From Micromonospora sp. NBC_01813 (GTDB lineage Bacteria > Actinomycetota > Actinomycetes > Mycobacteriales > Micromonosporaceae), in the NCBI RefSeq assembly GCF_035917335.1, contig NZ_CP109067.1:7005001-7069000 (forward strand): a stretch of 64,000 bases of DNA. The letters are read 5' to 3'. The notes below the pieces were generated by a model, which made no database searches, was not told where the DNA came from, and worked only from the letters and a program-made list of their open reading frames with translations. A program made the translations under genes and the position numbers. Of this stretch, positions 62,257-64,000 are shown piece by piece (within the stretch, counting starts at the first letter, position 1; each line of letters begins with the position of its first letter).

Positions 62257-62472
62257 ATGGCCGGTGAATCACCCTCTCAGCCTTCCGGCCCTTCGGGGGC
62301 CGATCAAGGGTTCGCCGTGCTCGGCTATCTGCTCGCGGGGATGGCCGTGTGGGGTGGCGTGGGGTGGCTCGTCGATCGTTGGCTGGACCTGCCCAACGTC
62401 GGGCTGCCGATCGGACTGATCGGTGGAGCGGCGGCCGGGGTCTACCTGACCGTGAAGAAGCTGGGCGCGTGA
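62257..62472 (+). CDS. AtpZ/AtpI-like F0 assembly protein
   Basis: A 71-residue protein with two membrane helices (FAVLGYLLAGMAVWGGVGWL and IGLIGGAAAGVYLTVKKLG) separated by a short loop VDRWLDLPNVG. This is the pattern of the small AtpZ-type protein at the start of many atp operons. The start is ATG 62257, with no strong ribosome-binding site. It is followed 27 bp later by atpB. Confidence 0.88.
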   Translation: MAGESPSQPSGPSGADQGFAVLGYLLAGMAVWGGVGWLVDRWLDLPNVGLPIGLIGGAAAGVYLTVKKLGA

Positions 62473-62499
62473 CCAGGCCCGACCAACGGAGGATGCGCG

Positions 62500-63300
62500 T
62501 TGACTGAGCAGCCGACCGTATTCGCTGCGGAGTTCCCGCCAGGGGTGGGAGTCTTCGACTACCGCAGCCTGATTCCCGGACTCGAAGGAACCACCTGGGC
62601 CGGTGCCTTTACCAAGATCACGCTGCTGATCTGGATCGCCACCGCCCTTATCATGATCTTCTACTTGGTCACCTACCGCAGCCCCAAACTGGTGCCGACC
62701 AGGGGCCAGTGGCTGGCGGAGTCGGTCTACGGACTCGTGCGCGACAACATCGCCCGGGACCTGATCGGCAAGGAAGGCGTTCGCTTCGCCCCGTACCTGA
62801 CGGTGCTGTTCAGCTTCATCCTGCTGAACAACCTCTGGGGCATCATCCCGTTCGCGCAGATCTCGCCGATGTCGCACATCGCGTTTCCGATCGTGCTCGC
62901 GTTGCTGAGCTGGGTGGTGTACGTCGGAGTCGGCATCCAGAAGCACGGGTTCTTCGGCTACGTGAAGAACAGTTGCTGGATCGAGGGCGCACCGCTGTTC
63001 GTCCAGCCGATCCTGGTGCCGATCGAGTTCATCTCGAACCTGATCCTGCGGCCGGTCACCCTGTCTGTCCGGCTCTTCGCCAACATGTTCGCCGGGCACA
63101 TGATCCTGCTGGTGTTCACCCTCGGCGGGGTCGCGCTGTTCCAGGCCGACAGCCTGTTCATCAAGCCGATCGCCTTGGTCAGCTGGGGCATGGCGATCGT
63201 GATGACCTTCTTCGAGCTCGGCATCATGATCCTGCAGGCGTACGTCTTCACCCTGCTGACCGCCACCTACCTGCAGACCTCACTGGCTGAGGCGCACTGA
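62500..63300 (+). CDS. atpB: ATP synthase F0 subunit a
   Basis: A 266-residue membrane protein forming the proton half-channels. Six hydrophobic segments are visible, and the essential arginine is Arg191 in LSVRLFANMFAGH. The TTG at 62500 has GGAGG upstream. Confidence 0.96.
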   Translation: MTEQPTVFAAEFPPGVGVFDYRSLIPGLEGTTWAGAFTKITLLIWIATALIMIFYLVTYRSPKLVPTRGQWLAESVYGLVRDNIARDLIGKEGVRFAPYLTVLFSFILLNNLWGIIPFAQISPMSHIAFPIVLALLSWVVYVGVGIQKHGFFGYVKNSCWIEGAPLFVQPILVPIEFISNLILRPVTLSVRLFANMFAGHMILLVFTLGGVALFQADSLFIKPIALVSWGMAIVMTFFELGIMILQAYVFTLLTATYLQTSLAEAH

Positions 63301-63415
63301 CCGGGTGCCGGTGGTCCGGACGTAAAACGCTCGCGGTGCTTGCCGCGGGCGACAACTGAACATTCACCTAAACGTGCGCGTGATGGTCACGCGTTCAACG
63401 CAGGAGGAAACAACC

Positions 63416-63637
63416 ATGAACCTGGCCGAGATCACGGGCAACCTGAACGTCATCGGCTACGGCATCGCGACTCTTGGCCCGGGTATCGCCGTTGGTCTGG
63501 TGTTCGCGAGCTACATCCAGTCCACCGCCCGGCAGCCGGAGAGCGCCGGCCTGACCCGGGTCTACATGTTCATGGGCTTCGCCGTCATCGAGGCGCTGGC
63601 CCTGCTCGGCCTGGTGCTCGCGTTCGCGCTCAGCTGA
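63416..63637 (+). CDS. atpE: ATP synthase F0 subunit c
   Basis: A 73-residue two-helix hairpin protein of the c-ring. The proton-carrying carboxylate is Glu59 in FAVIEALALLG, and the polar loop is TARQPES. AGGAGG lies upstream of the ATG at 63416. Intergenic spacing to atpB is 115 bp. Confidence 0.97.
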   Translation: MNLAEITGNLNVIGYGIATLGPGIAVGLVFASYIQSTARQPESAGLTRVYMFMGFAVIEALALLGLVLAFALS

Positions 63638-63728
63638 CCCGGCCGGCAACCTGGTGGGCCGACGGGCCCACCGCGTCTGACTCGGTGACCGGCTGCGTTA
63701 CGGCCGGTCCGGGCGAAGGGAAACGTCC

Positions 63729-64000
63729 ATGAACATTGCCGCGGAAGAAGGCGGGAACATCCTGCTCCCGCCGCTGTCTGAGATCATCGTCGGTCTGGTC
63801 GCCTTCGGTCTGCTGGTCGCTGTACTGCTGAAGTTCGTGTTTCCGCGGATGGAAGCGATGTACCAGGCGCGGGTCGAGGCGATCGAGGGCGGCATCAAGC
63901 GGGCCGAGGCCGCGCAGGCCGAGGCGAACGAACTGCTGGAGCAGTACAAGGTCCAGTTGGCCGAGGCGCGCACCGACGCCGCCCGGATCCGCGACGACGC
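63729..64000 (+). CDS. atpF: ATP synthase F0 subunit b (truncated by window end)
   Basis: Ninety codons are visible from ATG 63729. One N-terminal membrane helix (LSEIIVGLVAFGLLVAVLLK) is followed by a charged helical stalk (RAEAAQAEANELLEQYKVQL), as expected for the b subunit. The gene runs past the window; atpH, atpA and the rest should follow. Confidence 0.95.
   Translation, partial: MNIAAEEGGNILLPPLSEIIVGLVAFGLLVAVLLKFVFPRMEAMYQARVEAIEGGIKRAEAAQAEANELLEQYKVQLAEARTDAARIRDD

Overview
The window is high-GC actinobacterial chromosome, most likely from the Micromonosporaceae. The evidence is strong third-position GC bias, frequent GTG/TTG starts, leaderless genes, a GPP34-family protein, DUF3105/DUF305 and DUF3152 proteins, and the gene order argS-lysA-hom-thrC / thrB-rho-rpmE-prfA / prmC-sua5 / glyA-atp. 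No 16S rRNA is present, so genus is inference.

Layout. 1-14.8 kb holds single-gene units: the end of a sensory-rhodopsin-transducer-like gene, an alpha/beta hydrolase with a divergent TetR regulator and twin operators, an NCS1 permease, a secreted metallophosphoesterase, catalase, a TPR protein and an STAND/NB-ARC regulator with TPRs. 13.9-16.7 kb is a GPP34 gene, two very small genes (one a 47-residue membrane zinc-ribbon protein) and a divergent XRE regulator, followed by a two-repeat CRISPR-like remnant. 17-25.5 kb carries a CE15 glucuronoyl esterase with a CBM2 domain, map with a divergent small XRE gene, helR with an upstream rifamycin-associated-element-like site, a DUF3152 lipoprotein, an ECF sigma factor with a coupled membrane protein, and a LigD polymerase-domain gene.

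25.7-36.5 kb looks like a genomic island between a degenerate tRNA 3' end (25,675) and an intact tRNA-Arg(CCG) (36,484-36,555). Its core is a tightly overlapping four-gene operon read on the minus strand: a CARF-HEPN protein, a Upf1-like SF1 helicase with a long coiled-coil insertion, a winged-helix protein of unknown function, and a two-HKD phospholipase-D-fold protein. This is the best candidate for an undescribed defence system. The helicase gene is split by a 1,141-bp IS630-type element. Removing the element and one TA copy restores a 1,295-codon frame exactly. Degraded IS4 and IS701 fragments lie beside the operon.

36.6-64 kb is conserved core: a transposase-derived protein, DUF305/DUF3105 genes, argS, lysA, hom, thrC, then an accessory block (MarR, RND pump, MFS, SPFH, ribbon-helix-helix) inserted before thrB, rho with an arginine/aspartate-rich insertion, rpmE, prfA, a GGDEF protein, prmC, a Sua5-family gene, a low-molecular-weight phosphatase, glyA and the start of the ATP synthase operon, cut off in atpF. 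All calls come from reading the sequence; no database search was run.
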